DNA of 64,000 nt, taken from Dyella sp. BiH032 (lineage in GTDB: Bacteria; Pseudomonadota; Gammaproteobacteria; Xanthomonadales; Rhodanobacteraceae). Position numbers and translations under genes: made by a program. The notes beneath the pieces were generated by a model that saw only the letters and a list, made by a program, of their open reading frames with translations, was not told the origin of the DNA and ran no database searches. The stretch is taken from contig NZ_CP134867.1 in assembly GCF_031954525.1 (NCBI RefSeq), positions 2,356,001-2,420,000 on the forward strand. Direction: 5' to 3'. Positions 29,950 to 38,952 of this stretch are shown one piece after another; within the stretch, counting starts at the first letter, position 1, and the number at the start of each line of letters is the position of its first letter.

Positions 29950-32900
29950 ATGAGTAGTTCTTTCCGCGCGCTCGCCGCTTCACGCACCGGCAGCCTGTTG
30001 CTGGTGCTCGCGCTTACCTCGCTGGCCGGCATGGCATCGGCCGACACGCAGTTGGCGAACATCCCCGTCGGAACGGCTTCCACCGTGCCGGCGAACATGA
30101 TGCTTGCGCTGTCCGTGGAATATCCCACCGGCACGGTGGCGGCCTACAAGAGCAGCACCTACGACTACACGTTTCCTTACCTTGGGTATTTCGACAGCGG
30201 CAAGTGCTACGACTACGACGCAAGCAAGCAGTGGTTCACGCCGACGAGCGTCGCCGTGTCCGCGACCGGAAGTTGCGTCGACGTGACGAGGTCCACCCAC
30301 TGGAGCGGCAATATGCTCAACTGGGCGACGATGACGGCGCTCGATGAGTTTCGCCAGAGCCTGACCGGCGGTAACCGGAGTGTGGATACCACCTCGACCA
30401 CGGTGTTGCTGCGTTCCAACCTCAACGGCCAGAGCTACGTCGGCAACTTTCCCGACCGGTCGCTCAGCAGCACCCAGGCCTTCGCGACGGTCGCCGACGG
30501 CAGGTTCAACAGCGCAACGGTCTATCTGCGATCCGCGGGCCAAGGGTCCTCGTTCCAGATCTCCGACAATGCCAACTTCAGCACCAACAACAAGGGGAAG
30601 GTGGCGACCTATGTCGCGGCCGTGCAGGTTTGTGTATCGGGCAGGCTCGAAGCCAATTGCAACTCGGCGCACAAGTCCACCGACTATCCGAACGCGGGCA
30701 AGTACAACAAGCCCGAAGGCCTGATCCAGCAGAACTTCTCCAAGATTCGCGTCGGCGCGGCCGGCTACGCGTTCGTCCAGGGCGATGGGCCTGCCAACGG
30801 CGCCGTGCGTGCGCTGATCCACGACAATGGCCCAACGGCTTACAACGGCAACGGTGCGCGCACCGCCAACCCCAGTGCCGAATGGGACGGCGACACCGGC
30901 ATCTTCGCGACCAACCCGGACGCGGCCCGTGGCAAGGGCAGGGCGCCGAGCGGCGGCGATGCCAGCGCGACAGGCGCCATCAACTACCTCAACAAGTTCG
31001 GCTACGACAACGGTTACGAGCAATTCGACACGCTGGGCGATCTCTACTGGGCGTCGCTGGCCTATCTGATGCACGTCAAGCTCGACGACAGCTATACGCG
31101 AGGTATCTCGGCGACGAACAGCATGGACATCGGCTTTCCGGTTTACGGCGGCACGCTGCCCGACCCGATCGCCTATACCTGCCAGGCCAACGCCATCGTC
31201 ACCATCGGCGATTCCCATACCTGGTTCGACACCCGCGTGCCGAGCTCCGGCGGCCCGGTGCCGAGTTCGGCGGCCCGCGCGGCCCTGGCGCCCGTCAACG
31301 GGGCAGATGCGGCGTTGTACGCCGACAAACTCGGCAATCTGCCGCTGGTCGAGACGGCGCCCAAGGTGACCATGGCGAGCCTGTTCGGGGCGAACGTCAA
31401 ACTCAGCACCAAGCTGGAGCCCAATGTCACGACGGACTCCACCTACAACATGGCCGGCCTGGCGTATTTCGCGCACATCAACGACATCCGCCCCGATCTC
31501 GGCGCCAAGCAGACTGTGGACACGTACACCGTGGACGTACTGGAGCCCGGCAACTTCGACGGAACTCCCGGCGCGGAAATCTACAACCCCGCCCGTTTCA
31601 ATACGTGGCCCTCGGCCGGCCCCAACATGTATTGGCTTGCCGCCAAGTACGGCGGTTTCGACGACGTCAATAGCGACGGTATTCCCGCCAACGTCCTCAC
31701 CTGGCATACCAACAGCAGCACGGTGGCGGACAAGGACCTTCGCCCCGACAACTATTTTCCCGGCAACCGCCCGGACCTGATCCAGGCCGGCCTGGCGCAG
31801 ATCTTCAAGCGGGTTTCCGAGACCTCGCAGAGCGCCGCCGGCCCCGGCGTGACGCTGACGCGCGTGCTGACCAATATCGTGGCGGATGCCACCAAGGGCC
31901 CGTACTACTCGCCCGTGAGCGGCTTTCCGATCTATACCGTCAGCTACGCGCCCAGCACCTGGACGGGCGACGTCTCCGGCTTCCTCGCCTCAGCCAGCGC
32001 GCCCGGCGGCGTCACGCCAGTCACGGGCAGCCCGAGCTGGAGTGCGCAGGCCAAGCTGGACGCACTTGCGCAGGCGACCGATTCGACCGGCACGAAGCGC
32101 GGCTGGGATACGGGGCGCCGCATCATTACGTCCAATGGCCGCGCAGGCACGGCCTTCCGCTATGGCTCGCTCAGCACGGGCCAGCAAAGTCTGCTCAACA
32201 AAGATCAAGTCAATTACCTGAGAGGCGATCAGAGCAACGAAGGATCGTTGTACCGCGTGCGCCAGCACATCCTCGGCGACATCGTCCATTCGGAGGCGGT
32301 GCTGGTGCAGGACGCCTTGTCGCCGAAGTACAACGATGCGACCAACCCCGGCTACGCGGCATTCGCCAAGACTGTGTCGAGCCGCGCTCCGGTGGCTTAT
32401 GTCGGAGCGAACGACGGTATGTTGCATGCCTTTGCCGGCGACTTCTCCAGCGCCACCTCGACCAATACGGTCACCGGCGGCGGCAGCGAGCTGTTCGCCT
32501 ACGTGCCCGGCCTGCTCTACCAAGGTCCCAGCGGCAAGGCGCAAGTGGATGGCCTCGCAGCGTTGACCAACCTCACCGGCATCAGCGCCAACAACTTCGC
32601 GCACCATTTCTATGTCGACCAGACACCTCAGGTGGCCGATGTCGACTTCACTTTCACGGCCACGTCCTCCAACAGCACGCCGGCGCCCAGCACCGCAGGT
32701 ACGGCGAGCTGGCACACCGTGCTGGTCGGCGGGCTCGGCAAGGGCGGCAAGGGATACTACGCGCTGGATGTCACCACCGTGCCGTCCGCCATCGATGCGA
32801 CCAGCAGCACGGCCAGCACCGAGGCGGCACTGGCCTCCAGCAAGGTGCTGTGGGAGTTCACCGATAGCGACATGGGTTTTTCATACGGCCGGCCCCTCGT

Positions 32901-33858
32901 CGTGAAGACGCGCAAGTACGGTTGGGTGGTCCTTCTCACATCGGGTTACAACAACGCTTCCGGTCATGGCCACTTGTATGTCGTCAACGCCAAGACCGGC
33001 GCGCTGCTGGAAAAAATCGACACGCCGGACGCAGGCACGGCAAGCAACCCCAGCGGACTGGCCCAGGCTACCGCCTTCACCCGGGACGTCAGCGACAACA
33101 CGGTCGAGCAGGTCTATGCCGGCGACCTGCTGGGCAATGTGTGGCGCTTCGATCTCTCCGGCACGGACACGTATCCCAAGCCGAGCCTGCTTGCGACGCT
33201 GACGGACGGCAGCAACCCGCAGCCGGTCACGACGGCCCCTCGTGTGGAGCTGGATATCAATGCCTCGGGCCTGGGCACGCGCCGCTGGGTCTTCGTGGGC
33301 ACCGGCAAGGCATTGGATGCGAGCGACCTGTCCGATACCCAGCAGCAGACCATGTACGCGCTGCGGGATGGCGATGCCACGACCCCATCCACGGGTACCA
33401 CGCCGATCACGCGTGCGGACCTGCAGAAGATCGGCGACATGACCAAAGGCGCAACCATCGCCGATTCGGCCAAGGGCTGGTATTACGACCTGACCGGCTC
33501 GGCAGGCGCCAACGGCGGCACCGAACGCATCGTCGTCGATCCCGACGCTGCGGCCGGCACGTTCACCGTGGCATGGGCCACCATGACGCCGTCCTCCGAT
33601 CCGTGTTCGCTGAAGGGCAATATCTACGCCGCGAACTTCGGCACGGGCCAATCGACCCTGCTCGATGCCTCGGGCAACCTGGTGAAGGCGCTGACTACCG
33701 ACTCGGCCCCCACCAAGCTGGAAGAGGTGAAGCTGCCCAATGGCGATCTGGCCCTGTTGTATGGCCAGGCCGGCCTGCCGCCCCAGGTGGCGCGCATGCG
33801 CCAAGGCACGTCGGGCAACGGTATCCAGCGGGTCAACTGGCGCGAGGTGCTGGAGTAG
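29950..33858 (+). CDS. pilY1: Type IV pilus tip adhesin PilY1
   Basis: 1302 residues. The signal peptide ends near GMASA-DTQ. The N-terminal half is variable and probably the adhesive part (about residues 30-650). The C-terminal half is the PilY1 beta-propeller, with AYVGANDGMLHAF, HTVLVGGLGKGGKGYYALD, WVVLLTSGYNN and VYAGDLLGNVWRFDL. In the Pseudomonas protein the calcium loop DxDxDGxxD precedes this last motif; here that spot reads DVSDNTVEQ and lacks most ligands. The start is ATG 29950 after GGGGAAGGCC, preferred over ATG 29938. It is the last gene of the operon. Confidence 0.92.
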   Translation: MSSSFRALAASRTGSLLLVLALTSLAGMASADTQLANIPVGTASTVPANMMLALSVEYPTGTVAAYKSSTYDYTFPYLGYFDSGKCYDYDASKQWFTPTSVAVSATGSCVDVTRSTHWSGNMLNWATMTALDEFRQSLTGGNRSVDTTSTTVLLRSNLNGQSYVGNFPDRSLSSTQAFATVADGRFNSATVYLRSAGQGSSFQISDNANFSTNNKGKVATYVAAVQVCVSGRLEANCNSAHKSTDYPNAGKYNKPEGLIQQNFSKIRVGAAGYAFVQGDGPANGAVRALIHDNGPTAYNGNGARTANPSAEWDGDTGIFATNPDAARGKGRAPSGGDASATGAINYLNKFGYDNGYEQFDTLGDLYWASLAYLMHVKLDDSYTRGISATNSMDIGFPVYGGTLPDPIAYTCQANAIVTIGDSHTWFDTRVPSSGGPVPSSAARAALAPVNGADAALYADKLGNLPLVETAPKVTMASLFGANVKLSTKLEPNVTTDSTYNMAGLAYFAHINDIRPDLGAKQTVDTYTVDVLEPGNFDGTPGAEIYNPARFNTWPSAGPNMYWLAAKYGGFDDVNSDGIPANVLTWHTNSSTVADKDLRPDNYFPGNRPDLIQAGLAQIFKRVSETSQSAAGPGVTLTRVLTNIVADATKGPYYSPVSGFPIYTVSYAPSTWTGDVSGFLASASAPGGVTPVTGSPSWSAQAKLDALAQATDSTGTKRGWDTGRRIITSNGRAGTAFRYGSLSTGQQSLLNKDQVNYLRGDQSNEGSLYRVRQHILGDIVHSEAVLVQDALSPKYNDATNPGYAAFAKTVSSRAPVAYVGANDGMLHAFAGDFSSATSTNTVTGGGSELFAYVPGLLYQGPSGKAQVDGLAALTNLTGISANNFAHHFYVDQTPQVADVDFTFTATSSNSTPAPSTAGTASWHTVLVGGLGKGGKGYYALDVTTVPSAIDATSSTASTEAALASSKVLWEFTDSDMGFSYGRPLVVKTRKYGWVVLLTSGYNNASGHGHLYVVNAKTGALLEKIDTPDAGTASNPSGLAQATAFTRDVSDNTVEQVYAGDLLGNVWRFDLSGTDTYPKPSLLATLTDGSNPQPVTTAPRVELDINASGLGTRRWVFVGTGKALDASDLSDTQQQTMYALRDGDATTPSTGTTPITRADLQKIGDMTKGATIADSAKGWYYDLTGSAGANGGTERIVVDPDAAAGTFTVAWATMTPSSDPCSLKGNIYAANFGTGQSTLLDASGNLVKALTTDSAPTKLEEVKLPNGDLALLYGQAGLPPQVARMRQGTSGNGIQRVNWREVLE

Positions 33859-33980
33859 CGCGCGTTCGGCTTTTCGCGTGCAGGTGCCTCGTTGCCATGG
33901 CGCATGGGGAGGGCGATCTACGATGTTGGCCAGGGGGAGTGCCGCAAAAAAGAACAAGGAGCATCGATAGTTCCTTCTGC

Positions 33981-34982
33981 TCAGTCATCCACGCCAGGCA
34001 CGGCGATGCCCGCGATGGCCTTGGGTCGGTACGGTGCCTCCAATACGCGCATTTCCTCGGCGGGTATTTGCAGATCGAGGGCTGCCACGGCCTCCTCCAG
34101 ATGATGCATGCGGGTGGCCCCGACGATGGGCGCCGTCACGGCCGGTTGTTGCAGCAGCCAGGCGAGTGCGACCTGGGCGCGGGTAGCGCCGATGCGTGCC
34201 GCCACCTCGCCGACGCGGTCGATCACCTGCCGGTCGGCCTCGCGCGTCGCCGCATAGAGGCCGTCGCCCCAGGGATCGGAGCCGCCGCGCACAGTGCTCG
34301 GCGCCTCTTCCCAAGCGCGCGCGAGGCGGCCGCGTGCCAGCGGGCTCCAGGGCACCACGCCGATGCCTTGGTCCCGGCACAGGTCGAGCATCTCGCGTTC
34401 TTCTTCGCGGTACAGCAGGTTGTAGTGCGGCTGCATCGATACGAAGCGCGTCCAGCCGTGCAGCGTGGCGGTGAACAAGGCTTTGGCGAATTGCCAGGCC
34501 ATCATCGTGGAGGCACCGAGATAGCGTGCCTTGCCAGCCTTGACCACGTCGTGCAGCGCCTCGAGCGTCTCCTCGATGGGGGTGTGCGGATCCCAGCGGT
34601 GGATTTGATACAGGTCGACGTAGTCCGTGCCGAGTCGGCGCAGGCTGGCGTCGATCTCGGTCATCACCGCCTTGCGCGACAAGCCGCGGGCGTTGGCGCC
34701 GTTGTGCATGGGATAGAACAGCTTGGTCGCGATCACTACCTCCTCGCGGCGCGCGCCATCGCGCAGTGCGCGCCCGAGCACTTCCTCGCTCGCGCCTTGC
34801 GAATACATGTTGGCGGTGTCGAAGTAGTTGATGCCAAGTTCGAGCGCGCGCCGGATGAAGGGACGGCTGCTCGCCTCATCCAGATGCCACGGGCGCTCGG
34901 CGGGCGTGACCTCATAGCTCATGCAGCCTAGGCAGATGCGGGAGACCTTCAGGCCGGAGGCTCCGAGTCGGACGTATTCCAT
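33981..34982 (-). CDS. Aldo/keto reductase
   Basis: 333 residues with the complete AKR TIM barrel. The catalytic tetrad is visible: Asp in NYFDTANMYSQG, Tyr in the same motif, Lys in VVIATKLF and His in VDLYQIHRWD. The NADPH end is VAPIVGATRMHHLEEA-like (TAPIVGATRMHHL). The closest pattern is the YajO/IolS group. The substrate is unknown. The start ATG 34982 overlaps the transporter gene by 34 bp on the same strand, so both are probably co-transcribed. Confidence 0.92.
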   Translation of the reverse strand: MEYVRLGASGLKVSRICLGCMSYEVTPAERPWHLDEASSRPFIRRALELGINYFDTANMYSQGASEEVLGRALRDGARREEVVIATKLFYPMHNGANARGLSRKAVMTEIDASLRRLGTDYVDLYQIHRWDPHTPIEETLEALHDVVKAGKARYLGASTMMAWQFAKALFTATLHGWTRFVSMQPHYNLLYREEEREMLDLCRDQGIGVVPWSPLARGRLARAWEEAPSTVRGGSDPWGDGLYAATREADRQVIDRVGEVAARIGATRAQVALAWLLQQPAVTAPIVGATRMHHLEEAVAALDLQIPAEEMRVLEAPYRPKAIAGIAVPGVDD

Positions 34983-35893
34983 GGACGTACCTCGCGTGGA
35001 TCGGTGGGAGAGGAAGAGGGGGCATCGGCGTGTGGGCGGTGCAGTGCGACGGCGGCGACCACCAGCGCAATGCCCAATGCCTCGCGCTGGCCGGGGAACT
35101 GACGCAAGACCAACGCGCCGATCAGGCAAGCGATCGCCGGCAGCAACGACAGCAGCAAGGCGAAGCTCGCCCGCGGCAAGCGCGCCATCGCGAATTGGTC
35201 GCACACATACGGGATCACCGAGGAACAGAGGCCGACGCCGGCACCGGCCGCCAGCAGCGCCGGACTGGCCATGGCCGGCCAGGCAGGAACGAAGCCCAGC
35301 AACGTGGCCGGAACCATGGCCACCAACATGGCGGCGGCCAGACGGTCGACCGGCTCGCTGCCGTCATGCGTCGCCGCGGCCAGTCGGTGGCCAAGCACGA
35401 CGTAGAGCGTAAACAGCGCTGCGTTGGCGAAGGCGAAGAACAGGGCAAGGGGCGAGCCTCCGACGTGCGCACGCGTCAGCAGGGCGATGCCCGCGGCTGC
35501 CAATCCCAGCGCGACCCGGTTGCGTGGCGTGCGCAGACCGGCCGCTGCGAGGGCAATCGGCCCGATGAATTCGATCGCGCCGACCGTACCCAGCGGCAGG
35601 CCGTCTATGGCCAGGTAGAAACAGGCATTCATGCCACCGATGGCCAGCCCGAGCCCGACTATCGTGCGACGTGTGTGCGCGTCCTGCCGCCGCAGATAGC
35701 GCCACGGGCGCCGCCATGCGGCAAGCAGCAGCGCCGCGCTGGCGATGCGCAACCAGGCCACGCCCAGGGGCGGGACACGGGCGAAGAGCAAGACGGCGAA
35801 GGCGGGGCCGAGGTAATGGAACAGCGCGCTCGCCACGAACCAGGCCGGGGCCGGAAGTGCGGTAGCGAGGTGTTTGGGCAGGGCCGGTTTCAT
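34949..35893 (-). CDS. DMT/EamA family exporter, RhtA-like
   Basis: 314 residues with about ten hydrophobic helices and two EamA repeats. Typical pieces are SALFHYLGPAFAVLLFARVPPLGVAWLRI, GTVGAIEFIGPIALA, VIPYVCDQFAMARLPRASFALLLSLLPAIA and an end rich in IGALVLRQFPG, all read in parts. RhtA proteins export threonine and homoserine. The divergent gene is an Lrp-type regulator, a usual partner of amino-acid exporters, which supports amino-acid efflux. The start is ATG 35893 (MKPALPKHL). Confidence 0.88.
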   Translation of the reverse strand: MKPALPKHLATALPAPAWFVASALFHYLGPAFAVLLFARVPPLGVAWLRIASAALLLAAWRRPWRYLRRQDAHTRRTIVGLGLAIGGMNACFYLAIDGLPLGTVGAIEFIGPIALAAAGLRTPRNRVALGLAAAGIALLTRAHVGGSPLALFFAFANAALFTLYVVLGHRLAAATHDGSEPVDRLAAAMLVAMVPATLLGFVPAWPAMASPALLAAGAGVGLCSSVIPYVCDQFAMARLPRASFALLLSLLPAIACLIGALVLRQFPGQREALGIALVVAAVALHRPHADAPSSSPTDPREVRPWNTSDSEPPA

Positions 35894-35986
35894 GCCTCCA
35901 CTTTTGCAAAGCGAAGGCGCATCATCCATGGCGCCTTGAAGGTCAACGCCGGTGATTCCTGCCATCTTCCAAGTAAAGTGAACGCC

Positions 35987-36457
35987 ATGCCTAAGATTTC
36001 AAATCTGCTCGCCGACGTGCGGAACGTCGAGCTACTCGAGGCCTTATTGGAGGACCCTCGCCAGCCGGTGACGCGCCTCGCCGCGACCGTCGGCATGTCG
36101 GCGCCGGCGGTGAAAGAACGCCTCAACCGGCTGGAAGATGCCGGCGTGATACGCGGCTGCCGCCTCGAGCTGGACCCGGCCGCGCTTGGCTGGCCGATTA
36201 CCGCTTACGTGCGCGTACGCCCGGCACCCGGGCAGTTAGCCAAAATTGCCGAACTCGCCCGCGCGATGCCGCAGGTGGCCGAATGTCACCGCGTCACGGG
36301 CGAAGACTGCTTTGTCATCAAGGTGCACCTGGATGCGCTCGAGCATCTGGACCGCATACTCGATCAGTTCCTGCAGTACGGCCAGACCACGACGTCGATC
36401 GTGCAATCCACGCCGGTGCCTTTGCGGGCGCCGCCGCTTCCGGTGGGAAAGGGCTGA
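35987..36457 (+). CDS. Lrp/AsnC family transcriptional regulator
   Basis: 156 residues. The N-terminal winged helix reads LLEALLEDPRQPVTRLAATVGMSAPAVKERLNRLEDAGVIRGCRLELDPAALGWPI in parts. The RAM ligand domain includes ECHRVTGEDCFVIKVHLDALEHLDRILDQF. It is divergent from the RhtA-like exporter (93 bp between starts) and probably senses an amino acid to control it. The start is ATG 35987 (MPKISNLLADV). Confidence 0.9.
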   Translation: MPKISNLLADVRNVELLEALLEDPRQPVTRLAATVGMSAPAVKERLNRLEDAGVIRGCRLELDPAALGWPITAYVRVRPAPGQLAKIAELARAMPQVAECHRVTGEDCFVIKVHLDALEHLDRILDQFLQYGQTTTSIVQSTPVPLRAPPLPVGKG

Positions 36458-36481
36458 AGTGGACTTTGCAGGGGCTCTAGT

Positions 36482-36506
36482 TTCGCTTTCGAGCCCAGGC
36501 GGACAG
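36482..36506 (-). repeat. Degenerate copy of the 28-bp palindromic repeat
   Basis: TTCGCTTTCGA, G, CCCAG, GCGGACA on the plus strand. It matches the reverse complement of the repeat found after several accessory genes (core GTCCGCT, TGGGTCG, AGCGGACA). It stands at the left edge of the accessory island. Confidence 0.45.
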
Positions 36507-36523
36507 ATATCAAGGGGAGCGAT

Positions 36524-36622
36524 ATGACCGGGAAGAATGGCGATTGGCTCGTGGATCAAGCGGATCATCTGATTGGCGCGACGCTTATGCACCGTTATCT
36601 TTGCCAGGAGCGGACATGCTGA
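36524..36622 (+). CDS. Possible 32-aa leader peptide overlapping the next gene
   Basis: MTGKNGDWLVDQADHL then IGATLMHRYLCQERTC. AAGGGGAG lies 6 bases before ATG 36524. Its stop lies inside the start of the next gene (ATGCTGA), an arrangement that would couple translation. There is no homology to judge by, so it is tentative. Confidence 0.35.
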   Translation: MTGKNGDWLVDQADHLIGATLMHRYLCQERTC

Positions 36623-37191
36623 AACGTTTCATCGCGATCATTGCATTGTGCGTAGTGCCGTTCTTGTCGGCACGCGCAGGGTCTACGCATCAGGCATTCG
36701 AGCGAGAAGATGCGCTAGTTCTGAAAGCCGCGCTCCATTCGCAATGCGAGTCCGGCAAGGGTTTCGTTTTGCTCTCGTCCATGGCGGCAGCTCCCCGGAC
36801 GGGCGACGATTTAGGGGATGCCGATGAGTCAGGCGCTTTCGACGACCTGAAACGTAGGAACAGCTCCGTGACGGCTCTCCCGGAAGGCCTGTCCTGTAAG
36901 GCAGTGCGATTGCGCGAAGAGCGAGAGATCAAGGGTTTTTTTGAACAGGATTCCGTATCGGCGGAAGAATTGCCGGTAGATGACGCTTGGAAGCGGTTGT
37001 ACGAATCCTTTCCCGGCGCCAAAGGATGGATGACGCTGAGCCTGCCCGGTTATTCGCCTGATGGGGCTATCGCTCTTGTCTACGTAGCGCGTTATTGCGG
37101 GAGTCTGTGTGGGGGAGGTTCCTACGTGTACCTGCGCCGTACTGATGGCGGGTGGAAAGTGCTCTTCAGCTTTCCAACCTGGGTTTCGTGA
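36616..37191 (+). CDS. Secreted hypothetical protein, 191 aa
   Basis: Not recognised. The signal peptide MLKRFIAIIALCVVPFLSARA is clear, so the protein is periplasmic or extracellular. The mature part has five cysteines, including the pair in YCGSLCGGGSYVYL. A YLRRTDGGWKVLFSFPTWVS tail resembles the final strand of NTF2/SnoaL-like or immunity-type domains. The start is ATG 36616 after CCAGGAGCGGAC. GC is lower than in the core genes around 1-35 kb. Confidence 0.65.
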   Translation: MLKRFIAIIALCVVPFLSARAGSTHQAFEREDALVLKAALHSQCESGKGFVLLSSMAAAPRTGDDLGDADESGAFDDLKRRNSSVTALPEGLSCKAVRLREEREIKGFFEQDSVSAEELPVDDAWKRLYESFPGAKGWMTLSLPGYSPDGAIALVYVARYCGSLCGGGSYVYLRRTDGGWKVLFSFPTWVS

Positions 37192-37302
37192 CATGGAAGG
37201 ACTTCGGCGAGTGAGCCAAGCCGTGAGTAAAGACTTGGCGATATCGTGGGGCTGGTGCACATGGGCCTATGCCGTTGTCCCTACCAGTTTTCAGGAGAAA
37301 GC

Positions 37303-37767
37303 ATGAGAAGGCCCCTCGCTGCTCTGATTTCGATCATGACCATCGCCACAGCCCAGGCGAGCCCCAGTCTCGTGGGGACTTGGGTGTCGAGTCACGATCT
37401 CACCATGGCGTTTGCAAACAAGCATGCCAAGTTGGAAGAGCGTACGACGCACTTTCTGGATCAGATCATGGGGCGTCTGACTTTGCGGTTCGATGGCAAG
37501 CGCGTTACGTCCGACATGCCTGACTGGGACGCTGACATCGGTGGTCAGCGCCGGCGCCTGGCGGGCTTTCGCGAAACCAGTGAGTACCAGGTTCTGTTCT
37601 CGAACGACCATGTCGTCGTCATCAAGGGAAGGCAACAGGTGACGGGTAAAGAGGTCGTTACCGTCTACAACTTTGTCGATAAAGACACGATGTGGGTCTA
37701 CCAAGACAGCACTGACAAGATGGTGCCGGAGTTAAATATTCGAGAGTACTTTGTCCGGGTCAAATAG
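37303..37767 (+). CDS. Secreted hypothetical protein, 154 aa
   Basis: A signal peptide (MRRPLAALISIMTIATAQA) precedes a small beta-rich domain: LVGTWVSSHDLTMAFANKH, then LTLRFDGKRVTSDMPDW, and the end YFVRVK. The LVGTW start is typical of lipocalin-like one-domain proteins, so a small ligand-binding barrel is possible. The start is ATG 37303 with CAGGAG 8 bases upstream. The function is unknown. Confidence 0.65.
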   Translation: MRRPLAALISIMTIATAQASPSLVGTWVSSHDLTMAFANKHAKLEERTTHFLDQIMGRLTLRFDGKRVTSDMPDWDADIGGQRRRLAGFRETSEYQVLFSNDHVVVIKGRQQVTGKEVVTVYNFVDKDTMWVYQDSTDKMVPELNIREYFVRVK

Positions 37768-37861
37768 ACGCGGCATAGGTGGCGTCTTGCCTGACGTGAT
37801 TCTCGTGTGGAATGCCAAGAAGCAGATCAATGTGGATGGCCGGAAAACATCGAGGCAAAGG

Positions 37862-38263
37862 ATGGCATTTCGTTGGGTTCATTCCACTGAAGTCTTCGAC
37901 GAAGACCGCGGCGTCACGATCAAGGCGGCGTTCCGGTTCAGAGATATCACCGACCAATTCACTTTGTGCTACGCCGACCCCATCGTCACTTTCGAGTTCG
38001 AGGTGAGGTGCGATGTGGGCCTTCCTGTAGGTGGCGAGCTTGAGCGTGGAGCGACGGCGCCACGGCCCGCGACGTTGGCGGCACATGTCATCGAAAGCAG
38101 CGTCCAGGAAGGCTTGAGGAAGGCATTGGGCGACGATGCTTTGTCCGAGGTGGACTACGAGGCCATCAAGGCCGCCATCCTGGAGGGCGTTTATATGATC
38201 GATTCCGACGACGGGAAGCTCTTAAGGCTTTCGCCGGATTACAAAGTGGATTTCGTCGATTGA
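37862..38263 (+). CDS. Orphan protein, 133 aa, paralogue A
   Basis: Not recognised. The body has AFRFRDITDQFTLCYADPIVTFEFEVRCDVG in parts, a likely beta sandwich, and a C-terminal helix and tail VDYEAIKAAILEGVYMIDSDDG. There is no signal peptide. The start ATG 37862 is fixed by the paralogue at 44946 and by AGGCAAAGG just before it; the frame upstream is not conserved. The paralogues differ at 24 of 133 positions, and the last 20 residues are identical. Confidence 0.7.
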   Translation: MAFRWVHSTEVFDEDRGVTIKAAFRFRDITDQFTLCYADPIVTFEFEVRCDVGLPVGGELERGATAPRPATLAAHVIESSVQEGLRKALGDDALSEVDYEAIKAAILEGVYMIDSDDGKLLRLSPDYKVDFVD

Positions 38264-38417
38264 TGGAATGGGCGGTAAGTCAGCGATGACAATCTCCCAC
38301 CCTTTAGCAGGCGAACCAGCCCCAACCGAAGGACGATTACTGACAGCACGTTGGCAGCAACCCCTTTGTACAAATCCCTCCTTGTGATTCCTGACGATAT
38401 CGACAAGGAGAGGCTCC

Positions 38418-38816
38418 ATGAAGTTTGCATCCATCCGGCTGATCGCCCGAGACATCCAGGCGATGGTCGGTTTTTACGAGACGTTGACCGACCGAAAGGC
38501 GGAGTGGCTTGCGCCTGTCTTTGCCGAGATCGTAACGACAGGCGCCACATTGGCGATTGGCAGCGTTGAAACCGTTGCCCTCTTCAAGGAAGGCACGGCC
38601 GAACCGGCTGCCAACCGCACGGCCATCATCGAGTTTCAGGTGGACGACGTGGAAGCGCAGTTCGCACGGCTGAAAGATGAGATCGAGGTGGTGCTTGAGC
38701 CGAAGATGATGCCCTGGGGCAACCTGGCGGCGCAGTTTCGGGACCCCGAGGGCACGATTGTCAGCTTGTACACGCCGATGACCGAAGCGGCCAAGCAGCG
38801 ATTTGGTTCGCGTTAG
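38418..38816 (+). CDS. VOC/glyoxalase superfamily protein, paralogue A
   Basis: 132 residues with the two-module VOC fold: MKFASIRLIARDIQAMVGFYE at the start, AIIEFQVDDVEAQFARLKDE in the middle and FRDPEGTIVSLYTP at the end. The metal-binding Glu/His set of true glyoxalase I is only partly present, so it could be a resistance or binding protein of the bleomycin-resistance type. AAGGAGAGGCTCC precedes ATG 38418. It differs from the copy at 45502 at only about four residues (for example T22/K and E29/D). Confidence 0.85.
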   Translation: MKFASIRLIARDIQAMVGFYETLTDRKAEWLAPVFAEIVTTGATLAIGSVETVALFKEGTAEPAANRTAIIEFQVDDVEAQFARLKDEIEVVLEPKMMPWGNLAAQFRDPEGTIVSLYTPMTEAAKQRFGSR

Positions 38817-38952
38817 TCGAGCATCCTTGGCGTGGGGTGTGCCGACATGCTTCCTCAGAAGCATGTCTGCTTTCCATGGCTGCAGTAGCCAGTCATGGCG
38901 ACCTTTGACTGACGTCGTACGGCCTATGTTTCAACATCGGTTTGGGGAAGCG

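Larger units (their letters stand above)
37835..38816 (+). repeat. Duplicated two-gene segment, copy A
   Basis: 982 bp aligned without a single gap to 44919-45900 (constant offset 7084). It covers a ribosome site, a 133-aa orphan gene, the spacer and a VOC gene. Identity is uneven: roughly 82 percent in the first protein, then almost complete from about 38205 to the end. Confidence 0.9.
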
